64,000 nt of DNA from Candidatus Gastranaerophilales bacterium (GCA_944327275.1 CALVHB010000046.1:1-64000); one strand, 5' to 3'; positions 44,741 to 53,605 are shown, counted from the stretch's first letter. Numbers and translations: made by a program. Notes: generated by a model not told the origin, from the sequence alone.

Positions 44741-45388
44741 CTACTTAAAAATTCTTATTCTGTTGAATGGCCAGAATAAAAATACTGCTCTACCTACGAA
44801 TCTGTCTTCCGGGAGGAATCCCCACCATCTGCTATCGTAGGAGTTACCTCTATTGTCGCCCATCATAAAATATTTGTGTTCCGGAATGATTATTGGGCCG
44901 CAAAGCATATCTTCAGTGCAAGGTTTATAGTAATATTCGCTTCTTATGTATGGTTCTGTCAGAGGTTTGTCGTTAATATATACTTTACTTCTACCTTCTT
45001 TATCAGTTTTAATTTCCAGTTTATCTCCAGGCAGGCCTATTACTCTTTTTATGTAGGCTACATCCTTACAGAAAAAGCCTGTTAATCTTGAAAATACGCG
45101 TAAAGGAGTATTTGGTAATTTCTCAAACGGAGGATAAAATACCATTATGTCTCCGCGTTTAGGTGTTTTATAAAATCTGGAAAAACGTTCTACAACTATT
45201 CTATCCCCTTCAATTAATGTTGGACGCATAGATGCTGAAGGGATCCATCTTATTTCTCCTACAAAGAATCTTATTATAATTACCATGACAACAACAAATA
45301 CGACTGTTTCAATAATTTCTCTTGTTATTGGATTTATTTCGTTGTATTTGTTTTTTATTTTTTCTAGTATTTCTTTTAATTTATTCAT
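44741..45388 (-). CDS. lepB: Signal peptidase I
   Basis: This 215-residue protein has one N-terminal membrane helix (about residues 25-42). The catalytic Ser lies in SASMRPTL (Ser53) and the Lys in YIKRVIGLPGD (Lys114). The family boxes GDNRGNSYDSR and VGRAVFLFWPFNRI follow. It cleaves signal peptides in the periplasm and would process the secreted proteins in this window. It overlaps the polyprenyl synthase gene by eight bases at its start. Confidence 0.95.
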   Translation of the reverse strand: MNKLKEILEKIKNKYNEINPITREIIETVVFVVVMVIIIRFFVGEIRWIPSASMRPTLIEGDRIVVERFSRFYKTPKRGDIMVFYPPFEKLPNTPLRVFSRLTGFFCKDVAYIKRVIGLPGDKLEIKTDKEGRSKVYINDKPLTEPYIRSEYYYKPCTEDMLCGPIIIPEHKYFMMGDNRGNSYDSRWWGFLPEDRFVGRAVFLFWPFNRIRIFK

Positions 45389-46235
45389 CTTTTAAAAGTT
45401 CCAAAAGCTCTATTATTTTCTCTTTGTATTTATTGTTTTCAATATTTTCTAATAATTTTATTGTCTCTTCGACGTAATTATTTAACAAAATAACTGTTTT
45501 TTCAATCCCAAATTTTAAATCTTTGGTATTGTTAGAAAATATTATAGGTGCAGTGTATATGCCATCTTGCAAATCTGTTTTTGAGGTTTTTATATTAATT
45601 AAGTCATCTCTGAGTTGAAAAATTATTCCGAAATTTTTCGCAAATTTTGTAGCATCTATGTCTGATTTCCCGATTAATAAAGCTCCACATATTGCGGTCT
45701 CAAAAAGTTTTGCGGTTTTTTGTTCTGATTTTTGAATGTATTGTTCTAATGTCGGAAATTTATATTTATTGAAAAATTGAAATATTTCTCCTTGACACAT
45801 ATCATCAAGTGTTTGTGCAAACATATGTGTAAGATTTGGGTTATTGATTTTACAAATTCTTTTTAGAGCCAGTGAAAGCAAGTAGTCTCCAGATATGACT
45901 GCAAGTTTATTGCCAAATTGTTTATTCAGAGTTGGTATATTGCGTCTTGAACTGCTTTCATCAATTATATCATCATGTATTAATGAAGCGTTATGTGCAA
46001 GTTCAATTGCAACTTGTAGTGAAATTTGTTCTTCATTAATTTTGATGCCGATCGCCTTTAGGTATAAGAAAGAAATGGCGGCTCTTATGTGTTTAGAAGG
46101 TGCATGTAAAAGTTCAAAAAGTTTTGAATTTAGAGGTTCTTGTATGTGCATATCATTTGTGAGGTTTTCAACTACCAATGATATTTCTCCTGATACATCT
46201 TCTAATATTTTCTCGTATTTTTTTTGAAAGCTCAT
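45381..46235 (-). CDS. Polyprenyl diphosphate synthase (trans-prenyltransferase)
   Basis: This 284-residue protein has the first aspartate-rich motif HDDIIDE (D88, D89, D92) and SRR after it. The second motif is reduced to LRDDLINI, where one Asp is Asn. It may make the side chain of a quinone or C40-range prenyl chain. It is shorter than typical IspB (about 320). No SD is visible: an extended -10 TGATAAAAT ends seven bases before ATG 46235, giving +1 exactly at the A. The stop overlaps lepB. Confidence 0.88.
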   Translation of the reverse strand: MSFQKKYEKILEDVSGEISLVVENLTNDMHIQEPLNSKLFELLHAPSKHIRAAISFLYLKAIGIKINEEQISLQVAIELAHNASLIHDDIIDESSSRRNIPTLNKQFGNKLAVISGDYLLSLALKRICKINNPNLTHMFAQTLDDMCQGEIFQFFNKYKFPTLEQYIQKSEQKTAKLFETAICGALLIGKSDIDATKFAKNFGIIFQLRDDLINIKTSKTDLQDGIYTAPIIFSNNTKDLKFGIEKTVILLNNYVEETIKLLENIENNKYKEKIIELLELLKDE

Positions 46236-46280
46236 AATAGTATTTTATCATGGATATCATTACATAATATTTTTATACAT

Positions 46281-46310
46281 AAAAAAAACGACAAACTTTG
46301 TGCTTGTCGT
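46281..46310 (-). terminator. Intrinsic terminator of the 46373 gene
   Basis: ACGACAA/TTGTCGT stem with eight T on the minus strand, about 60 bases after the stop. Confidence 0.88.
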
Positions 46311-46372
46311 AGGAAAATCAATAGGAAAAAGGGAAAGGAAACTTATTTTTTTATATTTTTTACTTTTGCAAT

Positions 46373-47674
46373 TTAGCCGAAAGTTTTAAAAGTTGATTCA
46401 GTATTCTTTTCGATAACTTTTTGTACTGCATCCATTTCAGTTGAAATTGCATCTTGTTCAGTATCTAGTTGTTTTAATCTCAATTCTAAGTTTTTATCTT
46501 GAGACTGTATAATTTCTATTTTTGCATTTATTTGATCAATCGCTTGGTCATATTCATATTTATCGTATTCGTATTGGTTCATAGCATCTTTGTATGCATC
46601 TTGATCTGTAATAGTGTTTGTAGTTAATGCATATGTTGTTTCAGATGTGCCATCTCCGTTTGGTATTGTGATATTTATGTAACGGCCGGAGCTGTCTTTT
46701 TCAATTTTGCAACCATCAACGGATTTTACTTCTTCTGTTTTATTTTCACTGCCGATTGTATAGCAGTTAATATTTGACTGAGAATTTCCGTTGTCGTCAT
46801 AGTTTGCTTTTTCTAAATCTGATTTTTTGTAGAAATATGGAACATATTCATCTGAAGATGAATTTTTTATGTATCTTACCATATATTCTCCGGGACCGTA
46901 TTTTTCTTCAAGGAGAGCAAGATATTCTTGTTCTTCTTTTTGTAAGTCTTTTAATTGACTTTCAGTCAAAGATCCGATGTATTTGTCATCCCCGGTGTAT
47001 ACCATTGAACCTTTAACCGGTTCTTCATCAACTGCTTGGCTGCTCCACATACCGTTAGTGTTAACTCTTTCAGCCCATTCTGCAGGTTCTCCTTCCATTT
47101 CAGGATTTCTCCATAAGTAATGAACTTTATTGAATTCATCGGTATATTGATACCATTCACCATCAGTTTGAGTAGGATCAGGTGATTCAATAGCTTCTAA
47201 AACTTGTCCTTTGTATGAATACTTTTTACCGTTTTCGTTTTCTTGGAATTCGAAATCATTAGGATCTATACTTCCAAGAGTTCTTAATTCTGTAGAACCA
47301 ACCATGTATTTATCATCATCTTTGTCGTCAGTTCCATTAGTATTTCTGTTTACAATGCTTGTAGATGCTGCTACTACAGAAAAATCATCTTTCCATTGTC
47401 TGATATAGCTTACAGAATATGTACCGTCATTTTGAGCAATCATTGCTGTAATTTGGTTTGTTAATGCTCCATCTTCGAAAGTGTACACAGTTTTTGTGTA
47501 ATCATCGACAGACGGAGGAACCGGTACTGACATACCCAACAAATCGTTGTAGTAGTTAGCAGACTGGTTTGACAATGTTGTTCTTTGTTGGTTAATTTGC
47601 TGACCTTCAAATTCAACATTGGTTTTTCTGGCTGTCAAGCCTAAAAATCTAGCTTGTGATGCTGCCATTCCCAT
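46373..47674 (-). CDS. MG-AA-QAR family protein (unknown function)
   Basis: This 433-residue protein begins MGMAASQARFLGLTARKTN and ends with a heptad helix (NLELRLKQLDTEQDAISTEM) and SFKTFG-like TFKTFG. The centre (residues about 60-340) is unlike that of the other copies: polar, beta-rich, many Tyr/Asp/Glu, with repeated 'YTGDDKYIGSL'-type segments. No signal peptide. It lies 90 bases after an operon of unknown membrane proteins and ends at its own terminator. Structural or exported filament-like role is only an inference. Confidence 0.78.
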   Translation of the reverse strand: MGMAASQARFLGLTARKTNVEFEGQQINQQRTTLSNQSANYYNDLLGMSVPVPPSVDDYTKTVYTFEDGALTNQITAMIAQNDGTYSVSYIRQWKDDFSVVAASTSIVNRNTNGTDDKDDDKYMVGSTELRTLGSIDPNDFEFQENENGKKYSYKGQVLEAIESPDPTQTDGEWYQYTDEFNKVHYLWRNPEMEGEPAEWAERVNTNGMWSSQAVDEEPVKGSMVYTGDDKYIGSLTESQLKDLQKEEQEYLALLEEKYGPGEYMVRYIKNSSSDEYVPYFYKKSDLEKANYDDNGNSQSNINCYTIGSENKTEEVKSVDGCKIEKDSSGRYINITIPNGDGTSETTYALTTNTITDQDAYKDAMNQYEYDKYEYDQAIDQINAKIEIIQSQDKNLELRLKQLDTEQDAISTEMDAVQKVIEKNTESTFKTFG

Positions 47675-47763
47675 TGCTATCGATCTTCCTTTCTTTTACT
47701 TAGTACTTATATTTCTTTTATCGACACATGAGAATCAAAACTTTAATCATGTTTTAAATATTG

Positions 47764-48264
47764 TTAAGAATTTGTAACATTAGGACTTTTTATCGAGCCT
47801 CTAAAACGGTCTGAAAGGTAGGACAGTATTGCCCCTCCAATTTCTTCATTCGGATCAAAGTTTGAAGATTGTGGGTGTAAAGAATTTTGAATTAACATTT
47901 TAACAAGAGGTCCGAATGCGTCTGGAACTTGTGTTTTTCTGTAAATTCCCGCAAGAAATGTCTGGATATTTGGGGATGTAGTATTGTTAAATCTCGATAA
48001 AACCGGATACATTTTGTCTATTCCTTTAACTCCCGCATCAGCCATTCTGTCAATAATATATAGTGTTTCTGTGATTTGCGCTTCATTGTTAGAGTGTGAG
48101 AGAATATCTGCAAGGTAAGGTAGGGATGCTTCTTTTTGAGATACAAAACAATCTACTTTATTTTGATCCACAAGAGTATAGTTTCTCCCACCTACCGGTA
48201 ACGAACAAGGTGTGTATGATATGTTTCTAATATTGTATGGTTGTACATATATTGAATTGTTCAT
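47764..48264 (-). CDS. Small helical (HEAT-like) protein of unknown function
   Basis: This 166-residue protein has repeated helix pairs (about residues 45-150) reminiscent of HEAT/ARM repeats: EASLPYLADILSHSNNEAQI, YIIDRMADAGVKGIDKMYPV, TFLAGIYRKTQVPDAFGPLV. These usually bind other proteins. The N-terminal part is Asn/Tyr-rich. SD-like agga precedes ATG 48264, 18 bases after the stop of the membrane-protein gene, so it is the third gene of a three-gene operon starting at 50461. Confidence 0.65.
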   Translation of the reverse strand: MNNSIYVQPYNIRNISYTPCSLPVGGRNYTLVDQNKVDCFVSQKEASLPYLADILSHSNNEAQITETLYIIDRMADAGVKGIDKMYPVLSRFNNTTSPNIQTFLAGIYRKTQVPDAFGPLVKMLIQNSLHPQSSNFDPNEEIGGAILSYLSDRFRGSIKSPNVTNS

Positions 48265-48282
48265 TTATTAATGTCCTAGTTT

Positions 48283-49773
48283 TTATGAGTAAACAAATGG
48301 AGGGCCGTTTTTGATTTCGAGTAATATGTTGTCTGCAATTACTTTAAGTTCTTCTTTTGGTTTTCCATTATCTACTTGTTTGTAAAATTCATCAACTAAT
48401 GGTTGAATTGCTGCATCTTTTTTTGATTTAAAGTTTCTCAATTCTGTGGATACAAGTCTTTGTTGCAATTCAACTTCAGTTTGAGCGTTTAGTTTTTTTA
48501 CTTGAACTTCTTTTATTGCTTCTCCAGCGAGTTTACCTCCATAACTAAGAGCAGAAAGAGCCGTAATACCGAAGAATAATTGTTTAAATTGTTTGTTATC
48601 CGTATCCAGTAACCAATTATAGAAAAATGCTCTGTAATCATCTACGTGTGAATAAAATGTCGGTTTTGGAGTTCCGTCGCCGCCGATGGTTTCATTAACT
48701 TTTGTAGTTGATGTTTGTGATTTTTTTACAAGTTTGTTAGTAAAATCGTCAACTTCATTTTTATCCCATTTTAGATTTTTTAGGAACTCCCTTATTTTTT
48801 GAGGAGTAGCATCTATTGATTGAAAATACGCTTCAAGAAGTTTTTTGTCATTTTCTTTTGTAGAATTTGATGATGTTTTTACCAGATTTTCAATTAAATT
48901 TTCTCTATTTTTAACGTAATTTTCCAAAAGTTTTTTACTTTTAGTAAGGTTTTTTAAGGATAGATATCCTAGGCCGATAATTGCTCCTATGGTTCCTGCT
49001 CCAAGTAGGAAATAATTTATATTATTTTTATTATCTTTGTTTGGGTAATATTTGTTATAGTCTCCTGTAAAATAAAGATGTTTTCCAAAGTTTGGCAGAA
49101 TTTTGTTGTTATCATCTGAAAGATATCTACTGAATTCAATCATTTTTTTTGAAAGCATACTTCTTGTAATTTGAATTTTTCCTGCAAAAGATTGGGTCTC
49201 TATGTCTATCAATTTCTCTTGCATATCTTTTTGAATGTCTGCTTCTCGTTTTTTGACCCAAACATCTTTAAAACCGTCAAAGAATGTTTTACCCATAAAT
49301 CCCATTGCGCTGAGAGTAAGTACACCGATTCCGGCTAAAATTGTTTTCCTTGTAGGACTTGATACCATTTGATAAAGAGCTTGGAATTTTTCATCATTTA
49401 GGGCAACGTTTCTTGTAAGCTCAGGGAGTCTTTTTTCGTTGGATATATTTAAGTTAATTCTTGTATTACGTTTTATAAATGCTGACAGTAGAGCGATTGT
49501 TCCCATTACGCCAACTGCGATAGCACTTATGGGTAGAATGCTTTTTGAGGATGTAGAGTCTTTTTCATAAAGTTTTTTTGGCATTTGGGAATCTTCTGAT
49601 ATTACCAGCGTATCGCATGTATCATCCAGATTAATGTTGCAATTTGGGCAATCTTTAATGAAGCTGTTTACAAGGACGCCTTCTTTTGTTTCGGTATTTG
49701 CTCTTTTTTGAGTAGTTGTCAGATTCCTTTGTTGTCTTAGAGTTTCGCTGTCTCGCAGAGGACTAATAGTCAT
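48283..49773 (-). CDS. Multi-pass membrane protein of unknown function
   Basis: This 496-residue protein has four hydrophobic segments at about residues 79-101, 143-166, 250-270 and 402-422. Long charged, coiled-coil-prone stretches separate them (for example KNLTKSKKLLENYVKNRENL). A CPNC pair lies near residue 42. The two halves look similarly arranged (helix pair, coil), hinting at an old duplication. It overlaps the upstream gene by 11 bases. No family recognised; it could scaffold an envelope complex together with its neighbours. Confidence 0.68.
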   Translation of the reverse strand: MTISPLRDSETLRQQRNLTTTQKRANTETKEGVLVNSFIKDCPNCNINLDDTCDTLVISEDSQMPKKLYEKDSTSSKSILPISAIAVGVMGTIALLSAFIKRNTRINLNISNEKRLPELTRNVALNDEKFQALYQMVSSPTRKTILAGIGVLTLSAMGFMGKTFFDGFKDVWVKKREADIQKDMQEKLIDIETQSFAGKIQITRSMLSKKMIEFSRYLSDDNNKILPNFGKHLYFTGDYNKYYPNKDNKNNINYFLLGAGTIGAIIGLGYLSLKNLTKSKKLLENYVKNRENLIENLVKTSSNSTKENDKKLLEAYFQSIDATPQKIREFLKNLKWDKNEVDDFTNKLVKKSQTSTTKVNETIGGDGTPKPTFYSHVDDYRAFFYNWLLDTDNKQFKQLFFGITALSALSYGGKLAGEAIKEVQVKKLNAQTEVELQQRLVSTELRNFKSKKDAAIQPLVDEFYKQVDNGKPKEELKVIADNILLEIKNGPPFVYS

Positions 49774-50461
49774 TTTCTTCTAAATCCTTTTCATCTTGAA
49801 TAAGCTTTTTGTATAGATCGTGAATGAAAGTTTTTAATTCAAAAGCTTTTTTAGTTTCATCAATTTGTTTGTCGTTGTTATCAGCATCTAATGGTTGGAA
49901 TATTGAGAAAATGGATTTTACTTTCTTTTTTAAATCTTTGAAAGCTTCTGATATTTTCTTTTCAATAGATGCTTTTAGTTCTCCAACCATTGCTGTGAGT
50001 TTGTCAGATATGTCTGCCAATTTTTGTTGAATTGTCTGTATTGCGTTAGAGATAGTTGTCGGAATATTTGCAATTGTTCTTACAAGTCCGCCTATTAATG
50101 TATTGAGTACAAAATTCACAGGCTTAGCAATTATTGGAGGAGTGTTGTTTGAAAAAAACTGAGCAATTGTTGCCAATTTTTGACTTGCATTCATTAGAGA
50201 ATTTTGGAACGCCTGTACATTTTGTGCAAAATTTTGGGCATCTTGAGCTCTTTGCATTTTTGCATTTTGTTGAGCCTTTAAAAAGGCACCTATTGCAGCA
50301 CATTCATTCCAACTCATTTCACCCGGTCTTGCGGAAAAGTCAGCTTTTTTTGCTCCGCCTCCTCCTCCCATTCCGTTACATATCGGGCATGCTCCGAGAG
50401 GTAATCCGTGCGGGCAAGTTCCAACTCTTGCACTTTTTGTTTGTACTGCTCCAAGTGACAT
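49763..50461 (-). CDS. Zinc-knuckle-like Cys/His protein with long helices (unknown function)
   Basis: This 232-residue protein opens with a Cys/His cluster, C16-P-H18 ... C25-P-I-C28 (CPHGLPLGACPIC), followed by GGGGG, which could bind zinc. Long amphipathic helices follow (residues about 65-180, e.g. AFLKAQQNAKMQRAQDAQNF and IQQKLADISDKLTAMVGELK), and one hydrophobic stretch (PVNFVLNTLIGGLVRTIANI) may touch the membrane. It is the first gene of the operon. Its SD (agagga) is in the 3' arm of a hairpin directly before the ATG. Confidence 0.7.
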   Translation of the reverse strand: MSLGAVQTKSARVGTCPHGLPLGACPICNGMGGGGGAKKADFSARPGEMSWNECAAIGAFLKAQQNAKMQRAQDAQNFAQNVQAFQNSLMNASQKLATIAQFFSNNTPPIIAKPVNFVLNTLIGGLVRTIANIPTTISNAIQTIQQKLADISDKLTAMVGELKASIEKKISEAFKDLKKKVKSIFSIFQPLDADNNDKQIDETKKAFELKTFIHDLYKKLIQDEKDLEENDY

Positions 50462-50463
50462 TA

Positions 50464-50605
50464 AAAAATCCTCTAGTTTTTATGATATTAGAGGACGACT
50501 GAGAAAATATATCTTACTATCGATGCTCGAGATAAATAAGTTTTTCTGAGTATTCCGGATTTTACGGTTGCGGCACAGATAGAGATTTTCATTCCATTCC
50601 CTCTG
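50464..50605 (-). promoter_or_regulatory. Structured leader with RBS-masking hairpin
   Basis: On the minus strand TCCTCTA (50495-50489) pairs with TAGAGGA (50475-50469), followed by six T and then AATG. The same AGAGGA is the SD of the operon's first gene. The structure can act as a terminator-like attenuator or as an RBS lock. A 34-codon leader ORF ends in the 5' arm, so its translation could open the hairpin. Confidence 0.55.
50488..50592 (-). CDS. Possible 34-residue leader peptide
   Basis: ATG 50592 has a good SD (agaggg, 50604-50599) six bases upstream and lies just after the predicted transcription start. The frame starts MKISICAATVKSG and ends with TAA at 50488-50490, inside the 5' arm of the RBS-masking hairpin. 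Position suggests coupling to the downstream gene. No composition bias for one amino acid is seen, so classical amino-acid attenuation is unlikely. Coding is not proven. Confidence 0.3.
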   Translation of the reverse strand: MKISICAATVKSGILRKTYLSRASIVRYIFSVVL

Positions 50606-50610
50606 TTTTT

Positions 50611-50639
50611 ATCCTAAAATAACCAAATTTTTATGTCAA
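50611..50639 (-). promoter_or_regulatory. Promoter of the unknown membrane-protein operon
   Basis: TTGACA (50639-50634), 17-base spacer, TAGGAT (50616-50611), all on the minus strand. The predicted start is about 50604-50605. Confidence 0.7.
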
Positions 50640-50706
50640 ACTAATTTTAAGAATTGTTTATTATATTTGAGAAGTTAAGTTTTCTTAAAATTAGACCTTT
50701 GCGTAT

Positions 50707-50735
50707 TTGCCTATTTTTTTTATATGGAGTACAAT
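50707..50735 (+). promoter_or_regulatory. Promoter that predicts a leaderless acyltransferase mRNA
   Basis: TTGCCT (50707-50712), 17-base spacer, TACAAT (50730-50735). +1 falls on the A of ATG 50742. No SD is at proper distance. Confidence 0.55.
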
Positions 50736-50741
50736 TATTCT

Positions 50742-51569
50742 ATGACTACAGTAGAGGAACAATTATATTCTGACATCCCTCCAACAAAATTGAGGAACAA
50801 AGAGGAGAAATTTAAACCGGCTAAGACCAGCAGATTCTGGTTGTGGGTGGCTAGTATGTTTTTCTTTAACATGCTTCAAAACCGTTTTTATGCTTTCAGA
50901 TACAAAGGAGCGGAGAACTATTTTGAAGGTGATAAAGATGTACCTACGATATTGTTTGCTCCTCATTGTAATTGGTGGGATGGTATTGTTTTCTATAACA
51001 TCACTCATAGAATTTTCCATAAAGAAATTCGATTGATGGTTGAAGAATTGAACAGATTCCCACTTTTGAGACGAGGAGGAGCTTATTCGGTTAACAAGAA
51101 ATCTCCTCAATCAGCTATGAAAGCATTGCAATATTCTGTAGATGTAATGGGAGATTTAAGGAATATTTTATGTATTTTCCCTCAAGGGATTATAAGACCG
51201 CCTCATTATAGACCAATTGAATTCCAAACAGGATTAGCTTATATTGCTCAAAATGCGGTTAAAAGATATGGTCGAGTTAATCTTATACCTTTAGCTGTTG
51301 ATTATACATTCTTTAGAGATAACAGACCTGAAGTAATTGTAGAATTCGGTAAAAGAATCGAACTTTCAAAAGATTGTGTTTTAGATAGAAAAGAACTTAC
51401 ACATCGTTTCGAAAAAGCTCTGGAGGAAGTTTGTGACAATCAAGCTTACGAAATTTCCCATGGAGATATTTCAAAGTATAGTATATTGTTCAAGCAGCAT
51501 TTGAAATGGTACCGTAGAATAGAGCAACGATTGAAAAGAATTGATTTGCCTCCGGTTTCTGGAGTATAA
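50742..51569 (+). CDS. 1-acylglycerol-3-phosphate acyltransferase family (PlsC-like) protein
   Basis: This 275-residue protein has the glycerolipid acyltransferase motif H-x4-D (PHCNWWDG, H75 and D80), followed by NRFPLLRRGGAYSVNKKSP and the FPQGIIRPP motif (equivalent to FPEGTRS). A membrane-associated segment lies before the catalytic motif (WVASMFFFNML). It probably acylates a lysophospholipid or a related acceptor at the inner membrane. ATG 50742 fits a promoter that gives no leader; the ATG at 50724 lies inside that promoter. Confidence 0.85.
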   Translation: MTTVEEQLYSDIPPTKLRNKEEKFKPAKTSRFWLWVASMFFFNMLQNRFYAFRYKGAENYFEGDKDVPTILFAPHCNWWDGIVFYNITHRIFHKEIRLMVEELNRFPLLRRGGAYSVNKKSPQSAMKALQYSVDVMGDLRNILCIFPQGIIRPPHYRPIEFQTGLAYIAQNAVKRYGRVNLIPLAVDYTFFRDNRPEVIVEFGKRIELSKDCVLDRKELTHRFEKALEEVCDNQAYEISHGDISKYSILFKQHLKWYRRIEQRLKRIDLPPVSGV

Positions 51570-51598
51570 AAAAAACGAGGTTTAACCTCGTTTTTTTT
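51568..51598. terminator. Bidirectional intrinsic terminator
   Basis: AACGAGGTTTAACCTCGTT palindrome with A and T runs. The minus-strand gene's TAA stop (51597-51599) overlaps the run. Confidence 0.92.
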
Positions 51599-53432
51599 AT
51601 GCGTTATATCGTTTAAATGATTTTTCAATATTTTTTGATATCGTATTCTTTACTGTATCATATTCGGTTGTTAGTGAAGAAATTTCAGTATCCAGATTTT
51701 TCATTTTTAGGTCTAAAGTTTCTTCTTTAGCATTTAACTTAGCTTTTTCTGTATTATATTTAGCTTCTGCCTGAGCAATAGCTGTTTCATCTGCTACTTC
51801 TTTTATATAAGAGTCTGTAGCATAGTTGCCCTGATAATAATATCCGTCATCGCTGACTTTGGATATGAATAACATTCCACTTTGCAGCATTTGTTGCAGA
51901 TATTCTTTATCGTCTATTTGATTATTTTCAGTCCAGCCGTTAGCGCAAATTTGGTTGAATAATGCATCGTAGAATTGGGCTTGACCTAAATCATCACTTG
52001 CAACATTTCCACAGTTGAAAGTGTATTGGAATAACATATCGTCAGTCACGAATCTGTTTACAATAGGTTTGTTATCTAGGTTGCTTGCACATGCTCCAGT
52101 GTTTGCGTAGTACTTGTCTAGTCCATTTTCATCAGTTTTTGATACTCCATTCATATAATCTGCGAAGAATGTAAGGAAAGCTCTTGCTAGGTTATTTAAG
52201 TTAATAGCGGCAATACTACGATCTTGTCCGTCTTTATGTCCCCCACGTTTCTTGTCCCCAACGGCGTATACAAAACCAACGTAATTATCACTTTGATCTT
52301 GGATTTTGTTTTGTGCATTCTGCCAGTTATCCTCATCATTCATTTTCTTTTCATAAACTATCGCATTACCAACAGGTTCTAGATAGTCTTTTGTTGCAGA
52401 GTACATATCGTCACTATCGTGGTTCCATTCTGTGTATTCATCCAAATGTTTTGCTTCGTCAGAACCTTGTGCAGGATTATATTGAAGCCACTGTTGTCTC
52501 CAATCTTCATATGATCCTTCAAATTTACTTGATTGGTTGTATTCTGGAGGAGTTACTACAAGATTCATTGTTTGTTGATAAGCATATTCAAGAGCTTTTC
52601 CTGTAACACCATCACCCAAATCAAGTACTTCTGAGAATGCATTATACATTTGGTCAATAAATGTTTCTAAGTATTGTTGCATCATTGCTACACCTATTAC
52701 AGGAGATTGTTCACCTTTTACACCTACGTATGTAAGTGTACAATCTTTTTCACCTGTTAATAAGTCTGATAATGTAAAACTTTCAGAACCAGATGTTATA
52801 CTAACTTGAGCTTTTTCAACATCCCCAGGCTCATTTGCAACATCTCTTGATAGATTTAAAGCTTCAGCATCAAATGTGAAATTACCTGTTGTATTTTTAT
52901 CCAACATATCACACAAGTCACTAATACTTCCGGTTTCAGTTACTACTCCAACGGTAGTGCCGCCGCCAAGACCTGCACCTTGATTGTAAGGTAAGCTTGC
53001 AATTGAATTAGCTAATTTTTCAGTAATTACACCTGCACTTGCAAGTCCTGCTATAAATGCATTACGCATAGATTCAGATGGTAGAGTTCCCAAGCCTTCT
53101 TGAGGTATACCTGCAGCTCTTGCTGCTGCAGCATATTTACTGTTTAAAGTTACTCTGCCTGAACTGTCAGTAACTGTTATAGGCATATAATCATTTAATG
53201 TTGAAGGACTCATCAATAGACCATAAGTTAATGGAGTTGAAGTATCGCCTGTTCCGTAATAATCATATACCAATTTTGTTTGATCTAATGAATTTTGGTA
53301 TTCATTTGAAAGGTCAGCAAGTTCCCTTGACAATGCTATCTTTTGATGTGATAAACGCATTGACTGGAATTCACAATCAGCTTTTCTGCTTGTGATACTT
53401 AATAATCTAGCTTGTCCTGCTGCTAATCCCAT
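51597..53432 (-). CDS. MG-AA-QAR family protein, largest copy (unknown function)
   Basis: This 611-residue protein starts MGLAAGQARLLSITSRKADC and ends with the heptad helix LDLKMKNLDTEISSLTTEYD and SFKRYNA. After the N-terminal helix it shares a second block with the 26746 protein: 'KL...Y.L(M)...VTD..GR...N' then an Ala/Gly segment (KYAAAARAAGIPQEG). The rest of the centre is unique, with Trp/Tyr/Gln-rich stretches. A VADE(T/R)AIA motif before the last helix is also shared with 26746. No signal peptide. Its leader contains the TTCCGTAGT element found before 26746. Confidence 0.8.
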   Translation of the reverse strand: MGLAAGQARLLSITSRKADCEFQSMRLSHQKIALSRELADLSNEYQNSLDQTKLVYDYYGTGDTSTPLTYGLLMSPSTLNDYMPITVTDSSGRVTLNSKYAAAARAAGIPQEGLGTLPSESMRNAFIAGLASAGVITEKLANSIASLPYNQGAGLGGGTTVGVVTETGSISDLCDMLDKNTTGNFTFDAEALNLSRDVANEPGDVEKAQVSITSGSESFTLSDLLTGEKDCTLTYVGVKGEQSPVIGVAMMQQYLETFIDQMYNAFSEVLDLGDGVTGKALEYAYQQTMNLVVTPPEYNQSSKFEGSYEDWRQQWLQYNPAQGSDEAKHLDEYTEWNHDSDDMYSATKDYLEPVGNAIVYEKKMNDEDNWQNAQNKIQDQSDNYVGFVYAVGDKKRGGHKDGQDRSIAAINLNNLARAFLTFFADYMNGVSKTDENGLDKYYANTGACASNLDNKPIVNRFVTDDMLFQYTFNCGNVASDDLGQAQFYDALFNQICANGWTENNQIDDKEYLQQMLQSGMLFISKVSDDGYYYQGNYATDSYIKEVADETAIAQAEAKYNTEKAKLNAKEETLDLKMKNLDTEISSLTTEYDTVKNTISKNIEKSFKRYNA

Positions 53433-53545
53433 TTTTTAAGATTTTCCTTTCAAACTAGTAACGTTCATGTCTTACTACGGAATTATTTGTTATTTTCTTT
53501 AAAAAAATATGAGATCAATGTTACAATTGTTAACATATTAACAGT
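53433..53545 (-). promoter_or_regulatory. Shared leader element and palindrome before the 53432 gene
   Basis: On the minus strand CAAATAATTCCGTAGT (around 53490-53475) and TACTAGTTTGAAAGGAAAAT (around 53461-53442) match the leader at 26696-26739. A palindrome TGTTAA-cata-TTAACA (53528-53543) lies upstream where a promoter would be. No clear -35/-10 pair was fixed. Confidence 0.5.
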
Positions 53546-53605
53546 TAATTCAAATCCTTATCTCTATTAAGATATGTAAAATTGCTACTTTTGTAATACT
53601 TTGGA

